Made by a program: the position numbers and the translations under genes. The notes beneath the pieces are model-generated. The model worked only from the letters and a program-made list of their open reading frames with translations. It had not been told where the DNA came from and did no database searches. Of a stretch of 64,000 bases of DNA, positions 1 through 12,219 are shown in pieces. Every line of letters starts with the position of its first letter. Positions within the stretch are counted from its first letter, which is position 1. Origin of the DNA: Hetaerina americana (Eukaryota; Arthropoda; Insecta; Odonata; Calopterygidae); contig JAKTNV010000754.1 in NCBI GenBank assembly GCA_022747635.1, positions 1-64,000 on the forward strand, written 5' to 3'.

Positions 1-2823
1 ACCCCCCCTTTGGGTTCTAGGTGAAAATCTCACTCGACACAAATCAAACAAAATGTTTCCATGGTGTGTATTGTTGTTTTCATCAAATAAACAAAATAAA
101 ACCCAGAATAAATCTTATAAAACAAGAAATGAGCAGAAAAGATGCTTCAGCGCTAGTGTTAATGTACTAAAAGAGGCCAAATTTCTAAAAATATTGCGAA
201 AAACAACAATCTTCTGTTTAAGAGTGAATGTTTGAGGTGTATAGAAGGCTTTTATTTCATTTTTAGAAATTTTAATTTTTCACATTTTTCCATGAAAAGT
301 GCCACTACCCCCCCCTTTGGGTTCTAGGTGAAATCTCACTCGACACAAATCAAACAAAAATGTTTCCATGGTGTGTATTGTTGTTCATTTTCATCAAATA
401 AACATAATAAAACCCAGAATAAATCCTGAAAGACAAGAAATGAGCATAAAAGATGCTTCAGCGCTAGTGTTAATGTTACTAAAAGAGGCCAAATTTCTAA
501 AAATATTGCGAAAAACAACAATCTTCTGTTTTAGAGTGATGTTTAGGGTATATAGAAGGCATTTATTTCATTTTTAGAAATTTTAATTTTTCACATTTTT
601 CCATGAAAAGTGCCAATACCCCCCCCATTGGGTTCTAGGTGAAAATCTCACTCGACACAAATCAAACAAAAATGTTTCCATGGTGTGTATTGTTGTTCAT
701 TTTCATCAAATAAACAAATAAAACCCAGAATAAATCCTGAAAGACAAGAAATGAGCATAAAAGATGCTTCAGCGCTTGTGTTAATGTTACTAAAAGAGGC
801 CAAATTTCTAAAAATATTGCGAAAAACATCAAACTTCTGTTTTAGAGTGAATGTTTGAGGTGTATAGAAGGCATTTATTTCATTTTAAGAAATTTTAATT
901 TTTCACATTTTTCCATGAAAAGTGCCAATACCTACCCTTTGGGTTCTAGGTGAAAATATCACTCGACACAAATCAAACAAAAATATTTCCATGGTGTGTA
1001 TTGTTGTTCATTTTCATCAAATAAACAAAATAAAACCCAGAATAAATCCTGAAAGACAAGAAATGAGCAGAAAAGATGCTTCAGCGCTAGTGTTAATGTT
1101 ACTAAAAGAGGCCAAATTTCTAAAAATATTGCGAAAAACAACAATCTTCTGTTTTAGAGTGAATGTTTGGGGCGTATAGAAGGCATTTATTTCATTTTTA
1201 GAAATTTTAATTTTTCATATTTTTCCATGAAAAGTGCCAATATTCTTTGGGTTCTAGGTGAAAATCTCACTGGACACAAATCAAACAAAAATGTTTCCAT
1301 GGTGTGTTTTGTTGTTCATTTTCATCAAATAAACAAAATAAAACCCAGAATAAATCCTGAAAGACAAGAAATGAGCATAAAAGATGCTTCAGCGCAAAGG
1401 TTAATGTACTAAAAGAGCCAAAATTTCTAAAAATATTGCGAAAAAACAACAATCTTCTGTTTTAGAGTGAATGTTTGGGGTGTATAGAAGGCATTTATTT
1501 CATTTTTAGAATTTTAATTTTTCACATTTTTCCATGAAAAGTGCCAATACCCCCCCTTTGGGTTCTAGGTGAAAATCTCACTCGACACAAATCAAACAAA
1601 AATGTTTCCATGGTGTGTATTGTTGTTCATTTTCATCAAATAAACAAAATAAAACCCAGAATAAATCTTATAAAACAAGAAATGAGCAGAAAAGATGCTT
1701 CAGCGCTAGTGTTAATGTACTAAAAGAGGCCAAATTTCTAAAAATATTGCGAAAAAACAACAATCTTCTGTTTTAGAGTGAATGTTTGAGGTGTATAGAA
1801 GGCTTTTATTTCATTTTTAGAAATTTTAATTATTCACATTTTTCCATGAAAAGTGCCACTACCCCCCCCTTTGGGTTCTAGGTGAAAATCTCACTCGACA
1901 CAAATCAAACAAAAATGTTTCCATGGTGTGTATTGTTGTTCATTTTCATCAAATAAACAAAATAAAACCCAGAATAAACCTGAAAGACAGAAATGAGCAA
2001 AAAAGATGCTTCAGCGCTAGTGTTAATGTACCAAAAGAGGCCAAATTTCTAAAAATATTGCGAAAAACAACAATCTTCTGTTTTAGAGTGCATGTTTGGG
2101 GTGTATAGAAGGCATTTATTTCATTTTTAGAAATTTTATTTTTTCACATTTTTCCATGAAAAGTGCCAATACCCCCCCATTGGGTTCTAGGTGAAAATCT
2201 CACTCGACACAAATCAAACAAAAATGTTTCCATGGTGTGTATTGTTGTTCATTTTCATCAAATAAACAAAATAAAACCCAGAATAAATCCTGAAAGACAA
2301 GAAATGAGCATAAAAGATGCTTCAGCGCTAGTGTTTATGTACTAAAAGAGCCCAAATTTCTAAAAATATTGCGAAAAACAACAATCTTCTGTTTAGAGTG
2401 AATGTTTGAGGTGTATAGAAGGCATTTATTTCATTTTTAGAAATTTTAATTTTTCACATTTTTCCATGAAAAGTGCCAATACCCCCCCTTTTGGGTTCTA
2501 GGTGAAAATCTCACTCGACACAAATCAAACAAAAATATTTCCATGGTGTGTATTGTTGTTCATTTTCATCAAATAAACAAAATAAAACCCAGAATAAATC
2601 CTGAAAGACAAGAAATGAGCAGAAAAGATGCTTCAGCGCTAGTGTTAATGTACTAAAAGAGGCCAAATTTCTAAAAATATTGCGAAAAAACAACAATCTT
2701 CTGTTTTAGAGTGAATGTTTGGGGTGTATAGAAGGCATTTATTTCATTTTTAGATATTTTAATTTTTCACATTTTTCCATGAAAAGTACCAATACCCCCC
2801 CATTTGGGTTCTAGGTGAAAATC
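1..2823. repeat. Indel-rich left segment
   Basis: Ten monomers with many one- or few-base gains and losses. They include a lost CAT near 77, a lost A near 331, a lost A near 539, a lost A near 716, a lost T and A near 1978-1990, GTAC in place of GTTAC in monomers 30, 1267, 1578, 1891, 2200 and 2511, and one extra A after GCG in 1267, 1578 and 2511. The related copy at 5.6-7.2 kb has the full-length forms. This may be a more decayed array edge or residual consensus error. Confidence 0.7.
1267..1577 (+). repeat. Divergent monomer lacking the C-tract
   Basis: The usual C-tract before TTTGGG is replaced by TATTC at about 1230-1236. The monomer also has CACTGGAC for CACTCGAC, GTGTGTTTTG for GTGTGTATTG, and GCGCAAAGG. 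It has no counterpart in the second left-domain HOR copy. Confidence 0.7.
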
Positions 2824-4077
2824 TCACTCGACCCAAATCAAACAAAAATGTTTCCATGGTGTGTATTGTTGTTCATTTTCATCAAATAAACATAATAAAA
2901 CCCAGAATAAATCCTGAAAGACTAGAAATGAGCATAAAAGATGCTTCAGCGCTAGTGTTAATGTTACTAAAAGAACCCAAATTTCTAAAAATATTTCGAA
3001 AAACAACAATCTTCTGTTTTAGAGTGAATGTTTGAGGTGTATAGAAGGCTTTTATTTCATTTTTAGAAATTTTAATTTTTCACATTTTTCCATGAAAAGT
3101 GCCAATACCCCCCCCTTTGGGTTCTAGTTGAAAATCTCACTCGACCCAAATCAAACAAAAATGTTTCCATGGTGTGTATTGTTGTTCATTTTCATCAAAT
3201 AAACAAAATAAAACCCAGAATAAATTCTGAAAGACAAGAAATGAGCATAAAAGATGCTTAAGCGCTAGTGTTAATGTTACTAAAAGAGCCCAAATTTCTA
3301 AAAATATTGCGAAAAACAACAATCTTCTGTTTTAGAGTGAATGTTTGAGGTGTATGGAAGGCATTTATTTCATTTTTAGAAATTTTAATTTTTCGCATTT
3401 TTCCATGAAAAGTGCCAATACCCCCCCCCCTTTGGGTTCTAGGTGAAAATCTCACTCGAAACAAATGAAACAAAAATGTTTCCATTGTGTGTATTGATGT
3501 TCATTTTCATCAAATAAACAAAATAAAACCCAGAATAAATCCTGAAAGACAAGAAATGAGCATAAAAGATGATTCAGCGCTTGTGTTAATGTTAATAAAA
3601 CAGCCCAAATTTCTAAAAATATTGCGAAAAACAACAATCTTCTGTTTTAGAGTGAATGTTTGAGGTGTATAGAAGGCATTTATTTCATTTTTAGAAATTT
3701 TAATTTTTCACATTTTTCCATGAAAAGTGCCAATACCCCCCCCTTTGGGTTCTAGGTGAAAATCTCACTCGACACAAATCAAACAAAAATGTTTCCATGG
3801 TGTGTATTGTTGTTCATTTTCATCAAATAAACAAAATGAAACCCAGAATAAATCCTGAAAGACAAGAAATGAGCATAAAAGATGCTTCAGCGCTAGTGTT
3901 AATGTTACTAAAAGAGCCAAAATTTCTAAAAATATTGCGAAAAACAACAATCTTCTGTTTTAGAGTGAATGTTTGGGGTGTATAGAAGGCATTTATTTCA
4001 TTTTTAGAAATTTTAATTTTTCACATTTTTCCATGAAAAGTGCCAATACCCCCCCCTTTGGGTTCTAGGTGAAAATC

Positions 4078-4393
4078 TCACTCGACACAAATCAAACAAA
4101 AATGTTTCCATGGTGTGTATTGTTGTTCATTTTCATCAAATAAACAAAATAAAACCCAGAATAAATCCTGAAAGACAAGAAATGAGCATAAAAGATGCTT
4201 CAGCGCTAGTGTTAATGTTACTAAAAGAGGCCAAATTTCTAAAAATATTGCGAAAAACAACAATCTTCTGTTTTAGAGTGAATGTTTGGGGTATATAGAA
4301 GGCATTTATTTCATTTTTAGAAATTTTAATTTTTCACATTTTTCCATGAAAAGTGCCAATACCCCCCCCCCCTTTGGGTTCTAGGTGAAAATC
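4078..4393 (+). repeat. Reference monomer with internal landmarks
   Basis: This intact copy illustrates the unit. It begins at the phase motif TCACTCGAC. It carries CCATGG at 4108-4113, an A-rich stretch, AGCGCT at 4202-4207, and the two arms of an inverted repeat at 4233-4246 and 4313-4326. A T-rich segment follows, then TGCCAATA and a C-tract at 4362-4372 before TTTGGG. The spacing is 316 rather than 313 because this trailing C-tract has 11 C instead of 8. Read on the minus strand, the T-rich segment shows A4-A5 runs roughly 7-10 bp apart, which could give intrinsic bending (inference). CCATGG and AGCGCT occur in most copies, so the array should give a 313-bp ladder with enzymes cutting there. 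Confidence 0.9.
4233..4326. repeat. 14-bp inverted repeat in each monomer (example)
   Basis: AAATTTCTAAAAAT at 4233-4246 is the exact reverse complement of ATTTTTAGAAATTT at 4313-4326. The spacer is 66 nt. The same pair occurs in nearly every monomer. It is broken in a few, for example where the left arm reads AAATTTATAAAA (monomers 17806, 44171, 49130, 57187, 62150) and in the degenerate monomers 49442 and 62463. Dyad symmetries are common in satellites and can extrude as cruciforms or form RNA stems; a role here is not shown. Confidence 0.85.
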
Positions 4394-5641
4394 TCACTCG
4401 ACCCAAATCAAACAAAAATGTTTCCATGGTGTGTATTGTTGTTCATTTTCATCAAATAAACAAAATAAAACCCAGAATAAATCCTGAAAGACAAGAAATG
4501 AGCAGAAAAGATGCTTCAGCGCTAGTGTTAATGTTACTAAAAGAGGCCAAATTTCTAAAAATATTGCGAAAAACAACAATCTTCTGTTTTAGAGTGAATG
4601 TTTGAGGTGTATAGAAGGCATTTATTTCATTTTTAGAAATTTTAATTTTTCACATTTTTCCATGAAAAGTGCCAATACCCCCCCCTTTGGGTTCTAGGTG
4701 AAAATCTCACTCGACACAAATCAAACAAAAATGTTTCCATGGTGTGTATTGTTGTTCATTTTCATCAAATAAACAAAATAAAACCCAGAATAAATCCTGA
4801 AAGACAAGAAATGAGCATAAAAGATGCTTCAGCGCTAGTGTTAATGTTACTAAAAGAGCCCAAATTTCTAAAAATATTGCGAAAAACATCAATCTTCTGT
4901 TTTAGAGTGAATGTTTGAGGTGTATAGAAGGCATTTATTTCATTTTTAGAAATTTTAATTTTTCACATTTTTCCATGAAAAGTGCCAATACCCCCCCCAT
5001 TGGGTTCTAGGTGAAAATCTCACTCGACACAAATCAAACAAAAATGTTTCCATGGTGTGTATTGTTGTTCATTTTCATCAAATAAACAAAATAAAACCCA
5101 GAATAAATCCTGAAAGACAAGAAATGAGCATAAAAGATGCTTCAGCGCTTGTGTTAATGTTACTAAAAGAGGCCAAATTTCTAAAAATATTGCGAAAAAC
5201 AACAATCTTCTGTTTTAGAGTGAATGTTTGAGGTGTATAGAAGGCATTTATTTCATTTTTAGAAATTTTAATTTTTCACATTTTTCCATGAAAAGTGCCA
5301 ATACCCCCCCTTTGGGTTCTAGGTGAAAATCTCACTCGACACAAATCAAACAAAAATGTTTCCATGGTGTGTATTGTTGTTCATTTTCATCAAATAAACA
5401 AAATAAAACCCAGAATAAATCCTGAAAGACAAGAAATGAGCATAAAAGATGCTTCAGCGCTAGTGTTAATGTTACTAAAAGAGCCCAAATTTCTAAAAAT
5501 ATTGCGAAAAACAAATCTTCTGTTTTAGAGTGAATGTTTGAGGTGTATAGAAGGCATTTATTTCATTTTTAGAAATTTTAATTTTTCACATTTTTCCATG
5601 AAAAGTGCCAATACCTCCCCTTTGGGTTCTAGGTGAAAATA

Positions 5642-8600
5642 TCACTCGACACAAATCAAACAAAAATATTTCCATGGTGTGTATTGTTGTTCATTTTCAT
5701 CAAATAAACAAAATAAAACCCAGAATAAATCCTGAAAGACAAGAAATGAGCAGAAAAGATGCTTCAGCGCTAGTGTTAATGTTACTAAAAGAGGCCAAAT
5801 TTCTAAAAATATTGCGAAAAACAACAATCTTCTGTTTTAGAGTGAATGTTTGAGGTGTATAGAAGGCATTTATTTCATTTTTAGAAATTTTAATTTTTCA
5901 TATTTTTCCATGAAAAGTGCCAATACCCCCCCCTTTGGGTTCTAGGTGAAAATCTCACTCGACACAAATCAAACAAAAATGTTTCCATGGTGTGTATTGT
6001 TGTTCATTTTCATCAAATAAACAAAATAAAACCCAGAATAAATCTTATAAAACAAGAAATGAGCAGAAAAGATGCTTCAGCGCTAGTGTTAATGTTACTA
6101 CAAGAGGCCAAATTTCTAAAAATATTGCGAAAAACAACAATCTTCTGTTTTAGAGTGAATGTTTGAGGTGTATAGAAGGCTTTTATTTCATTTTTAGAAA
6201 TTTTAATTTTTCACATTTTTCCATGAAAAGTGCCACTACCCCCCCCTTTGGGTTCTAGGTGAAAATCTCACTCGACACAAATCAAACAAAAATGTTTCCA
6301 TGGTGTGTATTGTTGTTCATTTTCATCAAATAAACAAAATAAAACCCAGAATAAATCCTGAAAGACAAGAAATGAGCAAAAAAGATGCTTCAGCGCTAGT
6401 GTTAATGTTACCAAAAGAGGCCAAATTTCTAAAAATATTGCGAAAAACAACAATCTTCTGTTTTAGAGTGCATGTTTGGGGTGTATAGAAGGCATTTATT
6501 TCATTTTTAGAAATTTTATTTTTTCACATTTTTCCATGAAAAGTGCCAATACCCCCCCCATTGGGTTCTAGGTGAAAATCTCACTCGACACAAATCAAAC
6601 AAAAATGTTTCCATGGTGTGTATTGTTGTTCATTTTCATCAAATAAACAAAATAAAACCCAGAATAAATCCTGAAAGACAAGAAATGAGCATAAAAGATG
6701 CTTCAGCGCTAGTGTTTATGTTACTAAAAGAGCCCAAATTTCTAAAAATATTGCGAAAAACAACAATCTTTTTTTTTAGAGTGAATGTTTGAGGTGTATA
6801 GAAGGCATTTATTTCATTTTTAGAAATTTTAATTTTTCACATTTTTCCATGAAAAGTGCCAATACCCCCCCTTTTGGGTTCTAGGTGAAAATCTCACTCG
6901 ACACAAATCAAACAAAAATATTTCCATGGTGTGTATTGTTGTTCATTTTCATCAAATAAACAAAATAAAACCCAGAATAAATCCTGAAAGACAAGAAATG
7001 AGCAGAAAAGATGCTTCAGCGCTAGTGTTAATGTTACTAAAAGAGGCCAAATTTCTAAAAATATTGCGAAAAACAACAATCTTCTGTTTTAGAGTGAATG
7101 TTTGGGGTGTATAGAAGGCATTTATTTCATTTTTAGAAATTTTAATTTTTCACATTTTTCCATGAAAAGTACCAATACCCCCCCCTTTGGGTTCTAGGTG
7201 AAAATCTCACTCGACCCAAATCAAACAAAAATGTTTCCATGGTGTGTATTGTTGTTCATTTTCATCAAATAAACAAAATAAAACCCAGAATAAATCCTGA
7301 AAGACAAGAAATGAGCATAAAAGATGCTTAAGCGCTAGTGTTAATGTTACTAAAAGAGCCCAAATTTCTAAAAATATTGCGAAAAACAACAATCTTCTGT
7401 TTTAGAGTGAATGTTTGAGGTGTATGGAAGGCATTTATTTCATTTTTAGAAATTTTAATTTTTCGCATTTTTCCATGAAAAGTGCCAATACCCCCCCCCT
7501 TTGGGTTCTAGGTGAAAATCTCACTCGAAACAAATCAAACAAAAATGTTTCCATTGTGTGTATTGATGTTCATTTTCATCAAATAAACAAAATAAAACCC
7601 AGAATAAATCCTGAAAGACAAGAAATGAGCATAAAAGATGATTCAGCGCTTGTGTTAATGTTAATAAAACAGCCCAAATTTCTAAAAATATTGCGAAAAA
7701 CAACAATCTTCTGTTTTAGAGTGAATGTTTGAGGTGTATAGAAGGCATTTATTTCATTTTTAGAAATTTTAATTTTTCACATTTTTCCATGAAAAGTGCC
7801 AATACCCCCCCCTTTGGGTTCTAGGTGAAAATCTCACTCGACACAAATCAAACAAAAATGTTTCCATGGTGTGTATTGTTGTTCATTTTCATCAAATAAA
7901 CAAAATGAAACCCAGAATAAATCCTGAAAGACAAGAAATGAGCATAAAAGATGCTTCAGCGATAGTGTTAATGTTACTAAAAGAGCCAAAATTTCTAAAA
8001 ATATTGCGAAAAACAACAATCTTCTGTTTTAGAGTGAATGTTTGGGGTGTATAGAAGGCATTTATTTCATTTTTAGAAATTTTAATTTTTCACATTTTTC
8101 CATGAAAAGTGCCAATACCCCCCCCTTTGGGTTCTAGGTGAAAATCTCACTCGACACAAATCAAACAAAAATGTTTCCATGGTGTGTATTGTTGTTCATT
8201 TTCATCAAATAAACAAAATAAAACCCAGAATAAATCCTGAAAGACAAGAAATGAGCATAAAAGATGCTTCAGCGCTAGTGTTAATGTTACTAAAAGAGGC
8301 CAAATTTCTAAATATATTGCGAAAAACAACAATCTTCTGTTTTAGAGTGAATGTTTGGGGTATATAGAAGGCATTTATTTCATTTTTTAGAATTTTAATT
8401 TTTCACATTTTTCCATGAAAAGTGCCAATACCCCCCCCCCTTTGGGTTCTAGGTGAAAATCTCACTCGACCCAAATCAAACAAAAATGTTTCCATGGTGT
8501 GTATTGTTGTTCATTTTCATCAAATAAACAAAATAAAACCCAGAATAAATCCTGAAAGACAAGAAATGAGCAGAAAAGATGCTTCAGCGCTAGTGTTAAT

Positions 8601-9087
8601 GTTACTAAAAGAGGCCAAATTTCTAAAAATATTGCGAAAAACAACAATCTTCTGTTTTAGAGTGAATGTTTGAGGTGTATAGAAGGCATTTATTTCATTT
8701 TTAGAAATTTTAATTTTTCACATTTTTCCATGAAAAGTGCCAAAACCCCCCCCTTTGGGTTCTAGGTGAAAATCTCACTCGACACAAATCAAACAAAAAT
8801 GTTTCCATGGTGTGTATTGTTGTTCATTTTCATCAAATAAACAAAATAAAACCCAGAATAAATCCTGAAAGACAAGAAATGAGCATAAAAGATGCTTCAG
8901 CGCTAGTGTTAATGTTACTAAAAGAGCCCAAATTTCTAAAAATATTGCGAAAAACATCAATCTTCTGTTTTAGAGTGAATGTTTGAGGTGTATAGAAGGC
9001 ATTTATTTCATTTTTAGAAATTTTAATTTTTCACATTTTTCCATGAAAAGTGCCAATACCCCCCCCTTTGGGTTCTAGGTGAAAATC
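5642..9087. repeat. Left-domain HOR copy 2 (11 monomers)
   Basis: Monomers 5642, 5955, 6268, 6581, 6894, 7207, 7521, 7834, 8147, 8462 and 8775 match 959, 1578, 1891, 2200, 2511, 3137, 3452, 3765, 4078, 4394 and 4707 in order. The offset falls from about 4,683 to 4,377 to 4,069 bp because counterparts of 1267 and 2824 are absent. After 3.1 kb the offset stays at 4,068-4,070 bp, equal to 13 monomers. Confidence 0.75.
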
Positions 9088-11907
9088 TCACTCGACACAA
9101 ATCAAACAAAAATGTTTCCATGGTGTGTATTGTTGTTCATTTTCATCAAATAAACAAAATGAAACCCAGAATAAATCCTGAAAGACAAGAAATGAGCATA
9201 AAAGATGCTTCAGCGCTAGTGTTAATGTTACTAAAAGAGCCAAAATTTCTAAAAATATTGCGAAAAACAACAATCTTCTGTTTTAGAGTGAATGTTTGGG
9301 GTGTATAGAAGGCATTTATTTCATTTTTAGAAATTTTAATTTTTCACATTTTTCCATGAAAAGTACCAATACCCCCCCATTTGGGTTCTAGGTGAAAATC
9401 TCACTCGACCCAAATCAAACAAAAATGTTTCCATGGTGTGTATTGTTGTTCATTTTCATCAAATAAACAAAATAAAACCCAGAATAAATCCTGAAAGACT
9501 AGAAATGAGCATAAAAGATGCTTCAGCGCTAGTGTTAATGTTACTAAAAGAACCCAAATTTCTAAAAATATTGCGAAAAACAACAATCTTCTGTTTTAGA
9601 GTGAATGTTTGAGGTGTATAGAAGGCTTTTATTTCATTTTTAGAAATTTTAATTTTTCACATTTTTCCATTAAAAGTGCCAATACCCCCCCCTTTGGGTT
9701 CTAGTTGAAAATCTCACTCGACCCAAATCAAACAAAAATGTTTCCATGGTGTGTATTGTTGTTCATTTTCATCAAATAAACAAAATAAAACCCAGAATAA
9801 ATTCTGAAAGACAAGAAATGAGCATAAAAGATGCTTAAGCGCTAGTGTTAATGTTACTAAAAGAGCCCAAATTTCTAAAAATATTGCGAAAAAAAACAAT
9901 CTTCTGTTTTAGAGTGAATGTTTGAGGTGTATAGAAGGCATTTATTTCATTTTTAGAAATTTTAATTTTTCGCATTTTTCCATGAAAAGTGCCAATACCC
10001 CCCCCCTTTGGGTTCTAGGTGAAAATCTCACTCGAAACAAATCAAACAAAAATGTTTCCATTGTGTGTATTGATGTTCATTTTCATCAAATAAACAAAAT
10101 GAAACCCAGAATAAATCCTGAAAGACAAGAAATGAGCATAAAAGATGCTTCAGCGCTAGTGTTAATGTTACTAAAAGAGCCAAAATTTCTAAAAATATTG
10201 CGAAAAACAACAATCTTCTGTTTTAGAGTGAATGTTTGAGGTGTATAGAAGGCATTTATTTCATTTTTAGAAATTTTAATTTTTCACATTTTTCCATGAA
10301 AAGTGCCAATACCCCCCCCTTTGGGTTCTAGGTGAAAATCTCACTCGACACAAATCAAACAAAAATGTTTCCATGGTGTGTATTGTTGTTCATTTTCATC
10401 AAATAAACAAAATGAAACCCAGAATAAATCCTGAAAGACAAGAAATGAGCATAAAAGATGCTTCAGCGCTAGTGTTAATGTTACTAAAAGAGCCAAAATT
10501 TCTAAAAATATTGCGAAAAACAACAATCTTCTGTTTTAGAGTGAATGTTTGGGGTGTATAGAAGGCATTTATTTCATTTTTAGAAATTTTAATTTTTCAC
10601 ATTTTTCCATGAAAAGTGCCAATACCCCCCCCTTTGGGTTCTAGGTGAAAATCTCACTCGACACAAATCAAACAAAAATGTTTCCATGGTGTGTATTGTT
10701 GTTCATTTTCATCAAATAAACAAAATGAAACCCAGAATAAATCCTGAAAGACAAGAAATGAGCATAAAAGATGCTTCAGCGCTAGTGTTAATGTTACTAA
10801 AAGAGCCAAAATTTCTAAAAATATTGCGAAAAACAACAATCTTCTGTTTTAGAGTGAATGTTTGGGGTGTATAGAAGGCATTTATTTCATTTTTAGAAAT
10901 TTTAATTTTTCACATTTTTCCATGAAAAGTGCCAATACCCCCACCTTTGGGTTCTAGGTGAAAATCTCACTCGACACAAATCAAACAAAAATGTTTCCAT
11001 GGTGTGTATTGTTGTTCATTTTCATCAAATAAACAAAATAAAAGCCAGAATAAATCCTGAAAGACAAGAAATGAGCATAAAAGATGCTTCAGCGCTAGTG
11101 TTAATGTTACTAAAAGAGGCCAAATTTCTAAAAATATTGAGAAAAACAACAATCTTCTGTTTTAGAGTGAATGTTTGGGGTATATAGAAGGCATTTATTT
11201 CATTTTTAGAAATTTTAATTTTTCACATTTTTCCATGAAAAGTGCCAATACCCCCCCCCCTTTGGGTTCTAGGTGAAAATCTCACTCGACCCAAATCAAA
11301 CAAAAATGTTTCCATGGTGTGTATTGTTGTTCATTTTCATCAAATAAACAAAATAAAACCCAGAATAAATCCTGAAAGACAAGAAATGAGCAGAAAAGAT
11401 GCTTCAGCGCTAGTGTTAATGTTACTAAAAGAGGCCAAATTTCTAAAAATATTGCGAAAAACAACAATCTTCTGTTTTAGAGTGAATGTTTGAGGTGTAT
11501 AGAAGGCATTTATTTCATTTTTAGAAATTTTAATTTTTCACATTTTTCCATGAAAAGTGCCAATACCCCCCCCTTTGGGTTCTAGGTGAAAATCTCACTC
11601 GACACAAATCAAACAAAAATGTTTCCATGGTGTGTATTGTTGTTCATTTTCATCAAATAAACAAAATAAAACCCAGAATAAATCCTGAAAGACAAGAAAT
11701 GAGCATAAAAGATGCTTCAGCGCTAGTGTTAATGTTACTAAAAGAGCCCAAATTTCTAAAAATATTGCGAAAAACATCAATCTTCTGTTTTAGAGTGAAT
11801 GTTTGAGGTGTATAGAAGGCATTTATTTCATTTTTAGAAATTTTAATTTTTCACATTTTTCCATGAAAAGTGCCAATACCCCCCCCTTTGGGTTCTAGGT
11901 GAAAATC
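9088..11907. repeat. Left-domain HOR copy 3 (9 monomers)
   Basis: Monomers 9401, 9714, 10028, 10341, 10967, 11282 and 11595 follow the order of 2824, 3137, 3452, 3765, 4078, 4394 and 4707. The GAAACCC type appears at 9088 and again as the adjacent pair 10341 and 10654, a local one-monomer duplication. The stretch from 8147 repeats at 10967 with an offset of 2,820 bp (nine monomers). The 2824-type monomer missing from copy 2 is present here, so copy 3 does not derive from copy 2 alone. Confidence 0.7.
10028..10340 (+). repeat. Mosaic monomer with internal patch
   Basis: The head carries CGAAAC, CCATTG and GATGTTC, as in monomers 3452 and 7521. The middle (10101 to at least 10182) carries GAAACCC, CTAGTG and GAGCCAAAA, as in 3765 and 7834. 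The tail returns to GTTTGAGG (A at 10239), where 3765 and 7834 have GTTTGGGG. The pattern fits a short conversion tract or a double exchange. Confidence 0.65.
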
Positions 11908-12219
11908 TCACTCGACACAAATCAAACAAAAATGTTTCCATGGTGTGTATTGTTGTTCATTTTCATCAAATAAACAAAATGAAACCCAGAATAAATCCTG
12001 AAAGACAAGAAATGAGCATAAAAGATGCTTCAGCGCTTGTGTTAATGTTACTAAAAGAGGCAAAATTTCTAAAAATATTGCGAAAAACAACAATCTTCTG
12101 TTTTAGAGTGAATGTTTGGGGTGTATAGAAGGCATTTATTTCATTTTTAGAAATTTTAATTTTTCACATTTTTCCATGAAAAGTGCCAATACCCCCCCTT
12201 TGGGTTCTAGGTGAAAATC
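11908..12219 (+). repeat. Transitional mosaic monomer at domain boundary
   Basis: It combines GAAACCC of the left-domain 3765 type with CTTGTG and GAGG of the 5020 type, yet keeps CAAAATTT after GAGG. This gives GAGGCAAAA, intermediate between GAGCCAAAA on the left and GAGGCCAAA on the right. It lacks the later GACAAAAAATG change. It looks like a relative of the first core monomer of the right-domain HOR. Confidence 0.6.

Larger units (their letters stand above)
959..5641. repeat. Left-domain HOR copy 1 (15 monomers)
   Basis: The monomer order is 959 (AAAATATCAC head), 1267, 1578 (AATCTTATAA), 1891, 2200, 2511, 2824 (GTACC, GACTAG, GAACCC), 3137 (CTAGTTG), 3452 (CGAAAC, CCATTG), 3765 (GAAACCC), 4078, 4394, 4707, 5020 and 5332. 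The same succession recurs in the next two blocks with monomers missing. The AATCTTATAA landmark also occurs in monomer 30, so a further partial copy lies to the left. Confidence 0.7.
1..12219. repeat. Left domain of the array
   Basis: About 39 monomers with a distinct set of variants. CGACCC in place of CGACAC occurs in monomers 2824, 3137, 4394, 7207, 8462, 9401, 9714 and 11282. GAGCAGAAAAG occurs in 30, 959, 1578, 2511, 4394, 5642, 5955, 6894, 8462 and 11282. I see neither to the right of 11.6 kb. No K-type junction, no 37-bp-deleted monomer and no hairpin monomer occurs here. The GAAACCC variant is shared with the right domain. Confidence 0.8.

Noticed and set aside
3765..3950. A 61-residue hydrophobic reading frame on the minus strand, present in most monomers, plus overlapping plus-strand frames of 60-107 residues
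   Set aside because: The same frames recur with the repeat, both strands are open over the same bases, the period is 1 modulo 3 so nothing continues between copies, and hairpin copies and some indel copies lose the frame. No domain or start signal is visible. They are by-products of the satellite sequence.
4362..4372. G-quadruplex at the C/G tract
   Set aside because: Each monomer has a single long G-run on the minus strand with only a short GGG nearby on the other strand; four separated G-runs are not present within a normal quadruplex span.
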